From contig NW_013547013.1 in NCBI RefSeq assembly GCF_000711695.1, positions 124,001 to 188,000 on the forward strand: DNA of 64,000 nucleotides, written 5' to 3'. This document shows positions 11,611 to 24,000 of the stretch, piece by piece. The notes beneath the pieces were generated by a model. The model worked only from the letters and a program-made list of their open reading frames with translations. It made no database searches and had not been told where the DNA came from. Numbering within the stretch: position 1 is the first letter of the stretch; each line of letters starts with the position of its first letter. Position numbers and translations under genes: made by a program. This DNA is from Tilletiaria anomala UBC 951 (taxonomy: Eukaryota; Basidiomycota; Exobasidiomycetes; Georgefischeriales; Tilletiariaceae).

Positions 11611-14600
11611 TTACACGCCAGGACATTTGTCCGCCCTTGACAACTCGCCAGCCTTCTTGCTATTGCTACCAATTGCGTTGTAGCTATCATTTTTGCCTTT
11701 AGTGTTGCCGTTGCCGCACGCGCTGTTTTTCCTCTTGCCGCTCGACTTTCCAGCGCCATGGCCAATGACGACGGCGCCCGCAGCGTTATAGCGGATCTTA
11801 CTGCGCGCTGAGGACGAAGCCGTTGAAGCGCACCGCGCACCGCCGGGTGAAGACGTAGATTTGCTTGCTCCTGCGCTGATGTAGCTGCTACCCGACAGTT
11901 GCTTCCCGGTTACCGTCGTCCTGCTCATGGACGGATCTGCAAGTGTGTCAGTCCGCTTGCATGGTATGCCACCAATGTCGCACGTCCGCGGAAAAGGCAT
12001 AATTGGCACGTCGCTGCCACTGGACATCGTGCGGGTGCCGAGCGCAACTGTTTGCGAAGGGTCAAGAGTAACCGCAAGGAGACTCGAGCACTGTACACGC
12101 GGATGCTGCGCTTGGCCGAAAGGCGCTTCGACTTGTTTAGCCTCCTGTGCCCGTAGCGCAGCAAGACTTAGCGAGCGCTGTCTTTTGCTGTGCGCTGAAA
12201 CACGCTTGTCAGGCGAGAAAGCTTGTTCGGACGGCTCGCTCCACATTTGTTCTTCGTTGCCCTCTTCATCCTCTTCTTCTGTGAGGCTAAGTGAAGCGTC
12301 ATCATCTGCACCCCGCAACGAAGCGGCGCCAGGATAGGGTGTCAGGCGGTATAGCAGATCTTCCTCTGGTACCTCGTCAAAATTTTTTGGTGGCATGACC
12401 ACCTGTCCCTGTGGGGTGAAGCTGATGTGGTGCGCGGAATCCATCCGCCATTCTCCCACACCATGCCTTCCTGTCCAACGCAGGACTCTCAAGCTAGGGC
12501 AGCGTCGTGAGAGCCTAGAGGGAGACAAGGAAAGACATCAGCGCTTGAAAGACGTGGCAGTGTGCGTCAAGTGCTTGGCCGGCTCACTTTCGAATGTCAC
12601 GCTTGCCAGGAATCAGCAAGTTGAATGCGTTCGTTTGAGCCGTTGCGGCGCCAGGATACACGGGTATGGTGTCATGATGACTGCCTGACTCATGCTGTCG
12701 TCCGAGCGGGAGGCTGCTCGCCGAAACCGATACAGAGCAGTTACCCCGCTTCCTGATAGGGCTTGTCTGAGACGGTGCGCGTACAGCCTCAGTGGTGGCA
12801 CTACGGCTCCTGACGTGCGCGTAGTTGAGCGATGACCTTGCAGGGGAGGCTGCCGCGGCGCTTCCGATGGAATTTGCCTCATGCGAAGGCCTCCAATCAT
12901 TAATGGCGGGCAGCGAAGCCAAGGGGCTGCACGAAGGGCTTCCGAGGCTCGTGCCGACCGTAGCAAAGCTCGACCGACTGCTGTTGTGAATCATGGAGAA
13001 GCTCCGAGTGCTGCTGCTGACGGGTGAATCGCTGGCGGTTGAAGTGGAAGCGACGCCGGGTGAAAGCACTTCAGGGAGGACTGAGGATGGGTCCTGCGCG
13101 AAAGGGCCCAACGACGGGCTCGAAGTCAACTGTGGCGCTAGTGATGTCGCGTCAACACTGAGCACACCAAGTGGACGCGGACAATGCTCTTCTTTGATCG
13201 TAAGGGATACCGTGTCCAGACACGTGAGTGGGACCAGCGACGGCGACAGATTGAGCTTCAGTAGAAGGAGATAGCGTATGAGCATGGGGTGTAGCGAGCC
13301 TGTCGAAAACATACATGAGTTGCACTCACTAAAGTCATAAAAGGCGCATCCAAGAATGCATGCAGTTCTTTCAGTGTCCTGCAGCTGTCAAAAATCAACT
13401 TGAGCTGATCAGAGTCAATCAAGAAGAAGTCAAGCTGTGATGCACCGTGGAAGATCATCAATATATGTCAAGTAGCAAGAGTAGCGGAGGCCCGTCCGTC
13501 ACTCACGCTCAGGTGCCGAAGAGTTGCACCGTGTTGCCACAGCAAGTCCAGATGCTGCGCTGGCAGTAGCCGCGGGATCGTAACAGCGTCCACAGGCGGA
13601 AGCGCCGCAAAGCCGGTCTTGGTCGGGGCTGCGGAGAAGAGGTTCGTGTGTGCACGTTCCTCCTCGGACGACGAGGCCTGCGCAAATACATTCGGGGTGA
13701 TGTGGAACTGCGCGGGGAGCTCGCGCGACACGACGAGCTTTCTGAGCCCTTGTGGCACTCGGACGGCCTCGCTGATCGAGTCGAGATGGTCTGTGATCCA
13801 GCTGTGGTGCGCGCAAGATTCGTCGAAGGAGACGACGAGGTTTTCAAAGCTCGGCGAAACCTTGTGCACCCAGTCGATCTTGCTCCAGAGCCGCTTCGAA
13901 AGGCGTCCCTCGACTTTGCACAGTTCAAGCGTCTGCAACCGCTTGCAGCCGTGCATGACCGCGACGATGCCCTTGTCGGTGACCTTGGTGCCGCTGCTCT
14001 TCAAACGCAATTCCTTCAGCTTGCGTGCACCACAGCATTCAGCCAGTCTCTTGAGCAATGAGTCCTCGACAAATTTGAAGTCAAATGTGACAGACTCAAG
14101 CAGTGGCAGGTCGGACAGCGCGCCTGCAAGGATACGCGCACCGTCAAGCGTCAAGTTTGCGAGAGCAAGGGTGGAGAGGTGGTGCAGCTCATACAGCTGG
14201 CGGCATTCGAACCGAGCGGGCGGATCAAAGTCCAGCAGTGGGGAGCCATGCATGAATCCAGCCAATGGAACAGATGCACTCGAGCTGTGGGACAGGTCCT
14301 CGCATTCAGCCCCTCCAAAGTCAGAAATGGACAGCGCTCGAGTTTGACGGGCGAGCTGCGAATCATCTTCACCGTCTTCTTCGAGTGTGTCGACAAAGTC
14401 GAGGCCAAGCACTGATGTGGCGATGGGATCGAAGCGAAGATCCTCGTGTGCGGGTCCAAACAGGCCTAGACCGTGAATCGTAGTCCCATCGTACTCGAAA
14501 TCGTGCATGAGCGTGGGGAGACTTGGACTAATACTGTTTTGACGAGCTGCTGGTGCTGCCTGGTCAGCCGCATGAGCGCGACAAGCGAGAATGCTAAGAT

Positions 14601-15457
14601 TAGGTGCCACAGAGCTTAGGATTTCGCACAAGGAAGGAGAAGGCTCTCGTCTGCTCGCCCTGCAAATCAGATGCATTTGTCAAAAGGCACTTTGCGTTGT
14701 GTATGTGCTTCACGACCGAGAGAGCGCGCATAGCGTGTACCCACCACACGAAGCCTTGCAGATTTGGAAATCGAGATAAGAGCGTGCTGAGACTCGCAGG
14801 TGAGAGAGGTACAAAATCCAAGTCGCTGTCGGTACGAAGCTCTGCCTGCCGAAGTGCCTGACGGATGATGATGCCAGCCACATGTTCGGCGTACTTGTCC
14901 GCTCGAGTGAAGGCGTTGGCAAGCGCGCTGCATGAACGCTGCGCACTCGGTATTGACTCCTCATTATCAGTATCTGCATTTGGACCACCTTCACTGAGCA
15001 ACCTGTGAAGCTCCGCTTCATCGTCCGGCACCAGCAACGTGCTGTACAGCTGTTGACAGGTCGCATATGCGAATTGTTTGGAGACGAGGAGAAGCGGTAC
15101 GGCCGTACTGGGCTCAGCACGGATGACAGTCGCTAGTAGGTCTATTCGGTTGACGAAAGGAGTCATAAGCCGGGCATTAACCAATCAGAGCCAGTTCGCA
15201 CCGTGTTCAGGCGGATACAGTCGCTGCATGTTAAAGCAATCCGACTCACAATTGAAGAGAGACTTCGGTAAGTCTTGTATGCCCAAGCTAGGCTCAGAGG
15301 CAGAGTTAGCAGCCTTGCCGGAGATTGAAGCTTTGGGGCGACTGCCACTGCTACCACCTGAGGGCCCTGATCGTTTGGAGGCCTTGCTTTTCATGGCTGT
15401 CAAAGGTGTGCGGACATCAGCTTGACGCTTCACGCTGTTGAGCATACGAAAAGCCAT
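11611..15457 (-). CDS. Large F-box/leucine-rich-repeat-like protein with Ser-rich tail
   Basis: Candidate substrate receptor of an SCF ubiquitin ligase. Six exons, 15457-15250, 15141-14745, 14659-13507, 13434-13330, 13255-12588 and 12514-11611; every junction keeps phase, giving about 1144 residues. After a short basic Ser/Gly leader, the first splice builds an F-box-like helix set: LGIQDLPKSLFNYLLATVIR, then VPLLLVSKQFAYATCQQLY. Leucine-rich repeat-like segments follow at about 330-540, e.g. LYELHHLSTLALANLTLDGA, RKLKELRLKSSG, CKRLQTLELCKVEG, and again LRHLSLDFFLIDSDQL. A second Ser/Pro/Thr-rich half is interrupted by one more LRR-like strand (SRRCPSLRVLRWTG) and ends in a basic Ser/Gly-rich tail. 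Overall fold is inferred; the F-box call is moderate. The last two exons could be an independent gene, but the phase-matched splice argues for one. CAND1, an SCF regulator, lies elsewhere in the window; that is probably coincidence. Confidence 0.7.
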
Positions 15458-16454
15458 GGAAAGTATTCAAGTGAAAGAATACCAGCAAGTCCCTTTGTAA
15501 AAGTACAAGACTATTGACTATTGCACGAGAGTCTCGCGCCTTTGAGCATACAAACAGACCCCACTCTGCGAGAAGGCTTCCAAGCCTATTGGGCTCTCAC
15601 GTTCGTATCAGTGGGAATTGAGACGAACACTTCGCAACGCACAGTTACCATAACTCGGCAAACCACATGTGGATGCCAGATGCTTCGTCTTGCGTACAGC
15701 GGCCACTATGGAGCTCGCTGCACAAGCAGCACGCTTGACTATCAACCATGTGGCTTCGATCGTGTTTTCTCGTGGAGCCGTCATGGATGCCTTGAACTCG
15801 CATGCACGCAAGCAATGGCTAAACTCCGGCTTGCTGATCACACCCGCGAGCTACCAAGGGCGGGCAGGTATCTTGTGTGCTTTCTCAGCAGCTGCAAACA
15901 TGACTCCGGGGCGTCTTCGTGGGCCGTTTCTCCCCTGATTTCACATGAATGCATCTGCCTCGGATGCGTTGCTTCATCTCAGACTAACATATGCAATACG
16001 GAGGGAGGGATGATCTGGCGTATTTGACGAGTCCGAGTGACTCGGGGGACCATGTCAGCCAGCAGTCAACGCGTTGCGGGGTGCGCTCTCGAGCCACAGG
16101 ACAGCCGCAGGCCGCAGCCACCCAATAAATACGTATGAGCGCCATAACCACCCCATACTGACTACTAATGGTCAAGCAACACCCATATACCTTCAACCCT
16201 AATCTACCCCAATTGCTGGCCGACGCTGGCCTGTTATAGCCGCTTGTTCCGAGGTTCCGCCTCTCGTACTCACACTTCACACCCACCAGATTCAGATTCT
16301 GGGATCCTATATTGTGTTGCCCTCGAGAGAGTGATCGCCTCATCTTCACGCCCAACGACGGTGGTGAAAGGACACGTCAACCGCCACACCAGTTGCCAGC
16401 TCGTATCGGACCCGCAGAGAGAAATTCTATCCACGGTGATCAGAACTCGCAAAG
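15458..16454. promoter_or_regulatory. Divergent intergenic region (F-box gene / ECHS1)
   Basis: About 1 kb between divergent starts. A CCAAT sequence overlapping a TATA-like AATAAATAC lies near 16121-16132, about 320 bases before the ECHS1 ATG; a link to that gene is inference. An open frame at 15521-16027 looks random in composition. No RNA gene seen. Confidence 0.4.
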
Positions 16455-17718
16455 ATGATCGCTCCCTTGCGTCTGTGCGCCCGCAGGTCGGCCGTCGCAT
16501 CGGCCGCACCAGTCTCCATGCGTGCGCTCTCTGGTTCTGCCGTCCGCCTTTCCTCCGCGGGGAGTTGCAACTACAAGAACATCATCGTCTCGGACGTTGC
16601 AGATGGAAAAGTCCGCTTGATCACGCTCAACAGGCCCAAGGCGCTCAATGCGCTCAACTCGGAGCTCTTCCACGAGCTCAACGATGCAACCGACAAGGCG
16701 GACAATGACCCGGCTGTCGGCGCGATCGTCCTCACGGGCAGCGACAAGGCCTTCGCTGGTGCGTTTCCTCCTTCAGGGGCGCGCCATCTCTTGGCGCTAG
16801 TATTGCGCCGGATTGCTGCTGTGGTGATTGCTAACGAGTCTCCTTGAGCCCCCGTTATGACTTGCAGCCGGCGCGGACATTAAGGAAATGAAGGACAAGC
16901 AGTATGGTGAGGCATACAAGAACAACTTCCTTGGCCATTGGACAAAGATATCTTCAATCCGAAAGCCCATCATTGCAGCTGTCAGCGGGTATGCGGTAGG
17001 TCGCTGAAGAACTTGGAAAAGCCATAGACGTGGAAGTTGTAAAACTGACTCTAACGAACCCGCGATACGTCCGGGTGATACCCAGCTTGGAGGCGGATGC
17101 GAGCTTGCGATGATGTGAGCAGAAACTGTGTTTGACAGTTTCTAAAGCGCTCCAGGTACTGATCCAAGGAATGCACGTGTCATAATATTCCACTGTAGGT
17201 GCGACATCATCCTCGCTGCTCCAAACGCCAACTTTGGTCAACCGGAGATCAACCTCGGCGTAATTCCGGGTGCAGGCGGCTCGCAGCGTCTTACTAAGGC
17301 AATCGGCAAGTCGCTCGCCATGGAGATCATCCTGACGGGACGCAACGTCACTGCAGAGGAGGCCGTCGCGCACGGTCTCGCGAGCCGCATCGTCAAGGAG
17401 GGCAGCGTCGTCGATGAGGCGGTGAAAGTTGGCGCGACGATCGCAAAGAAGGGCCAGATCGCCGTGCAGGCTGGCAAGGAGGCCGTCAATGCTTCTTACG
17501 AGTTGTCACTCAACGAAGGCCTCCGATTTGAGAGGAGACTGTTCCAAGGCCTGTTCGCGACCAAGGACCAAAAGGAGGGGATGTCCGCCTTTGCGGAGAA
17601 GCGCAAGGTGAGCGCGGCTCTCTCGTGGAGCTGAGTGTATCCATATCACGCAACTTCTGCACGAACAGCGCTGACGCTCGCTTTCCTTTTCTCCCAGGCT
17701 CTTTTCACCAATGAGTAG
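16455..17718 (+). CDS. ECHS1: Mitochondrial enoyl-CoA hydratase (crotonase)
   Basis: Hydrates trans-2-enoyl-CoA to 3-hydroxyacyl-CoA in mitochondrial beta-oxidation and branched amino-acid breakdown. Five exons, 16455-16758, 16868-16995, 17086-17114, 17199-17607 and 17698-17718, phase-consistent, about 296 residues, normal length. The N-terminus ([19 protein letters not shown]) is Arg/Ala/Ser-rich without acids, a typical mitochondrial presequence. Crotonase motifs follow: [14 protein letters not shown], the oxyanion-hole segment [10 protein letters not shown] (rebuilt by the first splice), [11 protein letters not shown] with the first catalytic Glu, and [19 protein letters not shown] with the second. 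The third exon is only 29 bases and the last only 21 (ALFTNE). The gene converges on HEM3 about 180 bases downstream. Confidence 0.96.
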
Positions 17719-17895
17719 AACAGCGAACACCATAGCGTGTAAAACAGGACCCGCACATAGCCAATAGTTGTACCAATTCGAAAGGCACATATACTCAATT
17801 CCCAAGTAGCGGAAGCAGGAGCCACAAAGTACAAGTTTGACACGAATGACAGAAAACGAGGGGCAAGGATGTGTGGGGGGGAGGGGACAACGCGA

Positions 17896-20216
17896 TTATA
17901 CCTCCCACGCCTTAGGCTGCCCATCGTCGCGCTGGACGCCCCTTCTGTCCACCTCGCCACTGGCGATGCCTTCGCCGTAGCCGAGCCCGCCGTTGCCATT
18001 GATAAGCGGCGGCAGCAGCGTCGGGTGCGGGCCATTGCCGTTCTGCCGTTCGCTGCCGCTGCCCTTCAAGTCCGAGAGACCGATGACGTGCATAAGCTTG
18101 TGCTGCTCCTCGCCGACAGGATTATTGCGCAGCGCGCTGCCCCCGTCGGCCACCGCTAACGGCGCGGTGGCGGCATCAGCGTCGATCTGGCGCAGGCGCT
18201 CTGCGCGCGCTGCGCGCCTGCGCTGGTCTGCAGCCTCGGCGAGCGCGCGGTGCCGCTCGACCTCGTCGAGGATCGCGCGCGCGCCCTGGTCGTCAATGAG
18301 CACCTGCGCGACCTGTTCGCCGAGTCGCGCGGCGTCTGCGGACGAGCGGCAGACCGCGCAGAGGTACGCGTGTGAGCGGCGCGTCCCGTCGAGAGAGACG
18401 ACGTTTGCGGAGAGGTGCAGCCGCGCGCCTGTCGTCGAAGGCGGGGGTGTCGCGAGGTCGTCGAGAGAGACGCTCTCGGTTGTCGGCAGACGCGGCAGGT
18501 CCGAGGGCGCAGAATCGGCGGGGTCTGTACCTCTGGCTTCGGCGTCTGCAGCTTCTTTTGCACTCGTCTCGAGGCGCTCGATGCCTGAGCGAGACGACTC
18601 GTTCGTGGTCGCTGGGACCGCCAATTCATTCATGCGGTGTCCTTCCACCAGCAGGTCGTCTTCATCATCGGCGCTGCTGCTCTTCTCCTTCTTCGCTATC
18701 CTCGTCGTAGCCATCCGCCTCTGCTCTTCCGTCTCGTCTCCGATCCACGTGTCAACGCCGACGGGGATGCTGCAGCCTCCTTCTAGCGTGCGGAGCAGCG
18801 CGCGCTCCGCCTCGCATCTCCACGTCGACTTCCAGCAGCCAATGGTGGCGATGATCTGCGCGATACGCTTGTCACGATTGTTCGCGGAAGTTGCTCCGGG
18901 CGGTGGGGAGCGTACCTCGATCGCGAGCGAGCCTTGGCCGACCGAGTAATACAGCACCGGCGGGCAGAGGTACGCGGTGATGCGCGTCTCGAAGGACAGG
19001 CGGTGTAGGCCCGCCGCGGCGAGGATCAGCGCCGTGTACGGGCCCGTGGGCGAGTCCAGCTTGGCGAGGCGGGTGTTGATGTTGCCGCGCACGTCGCTGA
19101 AGACCAACTTGGGGTAGCGACTGCGCAGCTGCGCGACGCGGCGCACAGAAGATGTGCCGATCACAGAACCTGGTGGAAGCTCGTCGAGGGTCTGCAGTTG
19201 AGAGAGAATTGCAATATTCAGCACCAGGATCCATGAAGAAAGGGATCATCTTGTAATGAGCAGTTGTCACGCACCCTGTATGGTAGACCATCCTTCATGA
19301 CCAATGCATCCCTCGGATCCTCTCGCTCAAGAATAGCAGCGATCTCCAGTCCGTCGGGCAAGGTTGTGGGTACGTCTTTCAAGCAGTGCACGATGGCATC
19401 GACTGCACCAGCCTTGAGTGCCACCTCGAGCTCTTTGGTCCAGATCGCCTTGCCCTCTCCGCCAATGACGTACAGCGGCGAGCGCTGGTTCTGGTCGCCG
19501 GCGGTGGACATGGAGGTGATGGGGAAATGGCACGGCTGCTGCAGTTCCAGTGCGGAGATATTTTGTGAGAGCACCTTGAGCGCCTCTTCGCTATGCACAC
19601 CTTTACTACTGCTGGTGCTGGCGGCATGGAAGAGCGGACTAGACCGGCCGTACCTGGCTTCAAGCATGCTGTGCACATGGCTCGACTGGATGAGCGCCAG
19701 CTGGGAGTTGCGACTGGCGAGGACCAAGCTGTGCTGGGGGTCGAGTTCGAGCGACTCGCCTTGCCTCAGCGGGCGCACGTTGGCGTGCTCTTTGAGGTAC
19801 TCGGCGTGCGAGACGAGCTGGCCGTTGCGCGCGCTCTTGATGAGGTCTGTATCGCTGCCGGAGCGCGAGATGGGTGGCGTAGACGCAAGGTCTTCTGGCG
19901 TGCGGTAGAAGACGCAGCGCTCGGCGAACGGTGGCTTGAGCGATGAGGCGGGTGCTGAATGCGTCGGTGGGTGACCCGGCGGCAGGGGCTGCGAAGGAGC
20001 GTGGTGGACGACGGGGCACTGGGGTGCTTGCAGGGTGGCAAAGTGCATCTTACCCGATGCAGTTTGCGCCAAAGGGCTCGACTTGGGACTGCGGGCTGCC
20101 GAGTTGCCCCCGCTCTGCTGGCTACTGCTGCTGTTGCTGCTGCGCTTGAGCCGGCTGCCACTGGTGGACGAGCCCTGGTGGGGTGGAGGCGGTGGGAGCT
20201 GCTCAAGCATGGCCAT
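17896..20216 (-). CDS. HEM3: Porphobilinogen deaminase (hydroxymethylbilane synthase), unusually long
   Basis: Third step of haem synthesis: joins four porphobilinogens into hydroxymethylbilane, using a covalent dipyrromethane cofactor. Two exons, 20216-19275 and 19191-17896, phase 0, about 745 residues; the family is usually 310-380. Core motifs are intact: LASRNSQLALIQSSH, WTKELEVALKAGAVDAIVHC, LKDVPTTLPDGL, IGTSSVRRVAQLRSRYP, RGNINTRLAKLD, VGQGSLAIEV, and EGGCSIPVGV whose Cys (about residue 454) carries the cofactor. Extra material: about 110 low-complexity N-terminal residues, a Ser-rich insert between the first two core blocks, about 105 acidic/Ser residues inside domain 3 before LHLSANVVSLDG, and a long Ala/Arg-rich C-terminal tail. 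Start at 20216 chosen because its context (CCCCACAATGG) is good; an in-frame ATG at 20333 would add 39 residues. Probably cytosolic, as in other fungi. Confidence 0.92.
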
Positions 20217-21087
20217 TGTGGGGGGGGGGACTGGAAGAGGATGGCTAGCGCAGACGAGTTGGGAAAAGTTGGCTGCCTGACAAGCCTGGGGTCGCAGACT
20301 GCTTCCAACGCCGGCGCAGAGGGAGGAGGGCAACTCGGCGATCTCTCCTTACGCCGAGCTTTGGACAGACGAGAGCATAGGAGTGTCCGGTGGTGTCCCT
20401 TGGAGAGGAAGAAGCGGATGGTCAGCAGCTGTCCTCCTTATGATAATCCTGACAAATGCAAATCCACCCATGCGCTACTCGCTGGAAACCCGGGGAGCCC
20501 CGCCCCGTCACGCCACGACCAACATAGTTTCCGGTGATTTTCCCTATTTCTCCTACAAGACCACTCACCGCCTCGTCCTCGGCTTGTCTCATACATGGAA
20601 ACGTCGTGTCTCTAATAGGCTGGCTCATCGTCAAGCAACAAAGAGGGGCTGTGAGCTTGATTGCCGTTACATTCATTACTATCTTCAGCTCGGTGGCACA
20701 TGACTCCAAGTGTCTTGCAGCCGAGTACATGATCACAAGGGTCTCGTGTTCTTTGCCGTTCCACAGAGGCGGTCTTGTGATGGGCATCGCCCTTCCCCAC
20801 TTGCCTTGGGTCAAATTAGCACTCCAGAATGGCTGGAATGTTTGGGAAGCGAAACGAGCGAAATGCCGTTGAATCGTTGCTCTCATCATCCATCAAATAT
20901 GCCCGTAATACGCAGTACAGATATAGTACAGGACGGCTCCATCGCTCCCTCATTCCTATGTTGGGTATCCTTCCACCGTGATGGATCCATTCGAGTCGAT
21001 GCGATGCAATCCAAATTTTGATGAATAGTAATGATAGTCTGCAAGAGGTTAGGTGCTAGATGAGCGCCTCCTTGACGAGGTTGGCCG
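20217..21087. other. Intergenic stretch upstream of HEM3
   Basis: About 870 bases: HEM3 promoter and leader, then the 3' flank of the phosphatase gene. A run of nine Gs at 20221-20229 lies just before the HEM3 start (a C-run on the coding strand). A minus-strand open frame (20889-20422) is not recognised and probably chance, though it contains a GTGAGT donor-like site that could mark a 5' leader intron. Confidence 0.35.
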
Positions 21088-24000
21088 TTATCCATTGAAA
21101 CGCAATACGGAGTTTACACGACCTGCATAACTGGCCGTGCCGGTGCTGATGATGTGGCTGCTGCCGATACTGCCATCCTTGCTGCCGTGCTCTTGGTGGC
21201 GGTGGCGATGGCGTGCATGCATAGCCTCCTGCTCTTGCAAATAACTTACGTACTGCGGCGTGCAAGTAATCCAGCAATCGGAGGAGCGGGGGAGGAGGTG
21301 CATCAGCACCGCAGTCTGAAACAAGCAGCATGGTGCACTCACGTCTACGATGAACTTGACCTGCTCGGCCGTCTCGATTGCCTTTGGGCTCCTGCGCCTC
21401 CGGATGGTGTCAACGAGCCGCTCAACCGTGTCGAGCACGACCATCCGCTGCTGCTGTTTGTCTTGTGGAAGCTTCCGCATGCCCTCTCCCTCTCCCTCTG
21501 GTGACTCGAGGGCGGAGCGGACGAGGCCCATCTTGAGCATCCATGTGCATGCGATGAGCCCCGCGCGGCCGACACCGCCCCTGCAATGGACGAGCACCGA
21601 GACGCCTCGGAGAGAGTAGTCCATGACAACGCTCGTGATCGCGCGGTCGACCGCGACGTGCGATGTCGGCGCAAAGCCCTCGGCGACGGGGAAGCGCACG
21701 ACGTCGATGCCGAGTGCGTCGGCGCTCTGCTCGTACTCGTGCCACGGCGCGCCGAGGAACGCGAGTTCCTCGTCGTCGAGGCAGCAGACGATCGCGCCGA
21801 CGCCGATATCCTGGATCCGCTTCAGGTCCAAACCGAGATCACGGCAAATGGCGCCGCGGCCGCGCACGGGGCCCGTCAGACGTACCTTCTTGCCCGGGCA
21901 CGAGGAGAGGAACAAGTTGCCGACCGGCGCGGCTGCGTACGTCTGTGAGCCGAGCGAGACGCTAGCTTGCGCTTGCGCCGCGAGCTCCTGCGCTTGGATC
22001 TGCGCTTGCGACAGCGGCGCTGCGGCGGCGCCCTGGCTTGCACCGTTCGTCAGACTGTGCGCCGTTGCAGGGGTGGACGATGTGCTGATTGTGCGACACG
22101 GCGGCACCTCGGCTGGCGCGGCACCAGCCGCGGCGGACGCGGAGACAGCGACAAGGTTGATCGTCGGACCGGCGCGGATGAGCATGTCGCCGCGACGCTG
22201 CGCTTGTACGTGCTCGTCGACGCCATCCTGTGATGGGCCCGCGAGCGCGGCGGGAGCGCTGCAGCACAGCTGCTGGCGGATGCGCTGCGGGAGCGTGTCG
22301 TAGATACCCGCGGCGACGATGTCCATCAACTGCACGGGTACGATCGGGCTGATGTTGATTGGATGCGTGTCGCTCGTCTTGACCGCCGCACCGCCGATCG
22401 TCAGCGGGATCGACGCGGGCGCTACAGTTGTCGGATGCGCCAGGGCAGGCTCAACCGCCGTGGCGGTGCGATGCGCTTGCGCAAGCGTCGGCTCGAGCTC
22501 GTTCGCGAGGATGACCCCCTCGCTGAGCGGTCCGTTGCTGATGACCACCTCGGACCCGGCGCGCTTGGCCTCATCGTCCGTTTGCGAGCGAGAGGCCGCC
22601 GGGCCTACAGCAGCTGAGTCGGCGCCGTGGAGCTGTCCGCTCGCGCTTCCGTATCTGTTGGCTGAGCCGGTGCCGTTCGCGAGTGCGCGAGCGTCGCCGC
22701 TGACGCTGTGTATCACGACGTCCTCCTTCGCGCTCGCACCCATGTTTGCATTTCCGTGCGCAAAGCCACCGCCATCGGCGTCGGCCCTGGCGCGCGGACT
22801 GGCGCGCGCAAGCGCCTCGGCCATGACAGAGTCGCGGCGGCCGAGGAGGATCTCACTGCCTACGCTGCTGCTACCGCTGTCCCCGCCCCCTGGGGCAGCA
22901 GGGTCGCCGCTGGCCTCGGCCTCTTGCTCAAGCTCGTCTTTGGCCTGCTGGCTGCGCTTGGTACCTGCGCTGGCTGCAAGGGAGGGGCTAGAGTCGGAGC
23001 CGGATGCGGCGCCGTTGGTTCGCCCGCTGAGCGGGGGACGCGGAGTGGTCGACGCAGCGGAAAACGCGAGGGCTGGGACGGGCCCGCGGCGTACGACTTT
23101 TGGCTTGCGTAGCTGGCGCTCGCCGGCTCTGCGCTCGTTGATCTGCTGGTTCTGCAGCGTCGTCGCTGCGACAGCCGGCTGTTGCAGCGTGAGCGGGATG
23201 TACGGCCAGGGAGAGCCTGTCGGGAGGAAGCGATGGGCGAGAGGCGTGGCCGGATCGCAAGAGGAGAAAGGGGGAAGGGTAGGAAGGTTTGTCAGCCGCT
23301 CGTGACCGGAAAGAAAGCTGCAAGGTAAAGAAAAAGGGAAGCGCAAACGCCAAACGCACCATTGATGCCGTACTTGAGAATACTGTACGGACTGAGATGG
23401 TGCTGGCTTGCGAGCCTGCCGAGCTCGGTGAGGCGCACGAGGTCCTCTCCGGGGTGCGAGGCACGGCGTGCGACCTCGTGTGCCTCGCGCTCGATCGCGT
23501 CGCGGTGAAGGTAGTCTTGTAGAGTCGGCGCCTGGCCGACGACTAGGCCTGTCGGCCCTGGCCACGGAAGCGGCTGCATGGACAGGTGGACGGGCGAAAG
23601 AGCAGCGCCTGGGCCACTTGCACTCCCGTTCTCTGCGGTTGCGCCGGTACTGGGCGCAAACGGAAAGTGGAAGGTCCAGGACGGCGCGCTGGGCGTCACG
23701 GGCGTCGTGGTACCCACGAGGCCGAGCAGGCTTCCCCCTCCGCCTCCGCCCCCTGAGGCTACTCCTGCTGTTGCTTCTGTCGCTGTGGCCGTGGACGTGC
23801 CTGCGCCGGTCGGCGTCGGGGGGAGCGAGAGAAGTCTGGCGTGCGACGGTAGCGTCGGGAGCGCGCTTGCAGCCGCGCCCGCGCGTGATGAGCGCGGTGC
23901 CGCGGCAGCGGAGGAATCGGAAGTTGAGAACAGGGACGCTTCCGAGGATGCTGCTTGTCGTGGTAGTAGTGCTGTTGCTGATACGGGCGCGGATGCTGGT

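Noticed and set aside
15521-16027. 168-residue open frame in the F-box/ECHS1 gap
   Set aside because: Cys/His/Ser-scattered random-looking sequence with no family resemblance.
17993-18949. 318-residue plus-strand open frame over HEM3
   Set aside because: Exactly antisense to the conserved HEM3 second exon; its Arg/Ser-rich composition follows from GC-rich antisense DNA.
20422-20889. 155-residue minus-strand open frame upstream of HEM3
   Set aside because: Unrecognised composition; more likely HEM3 leader or promoter sequence.
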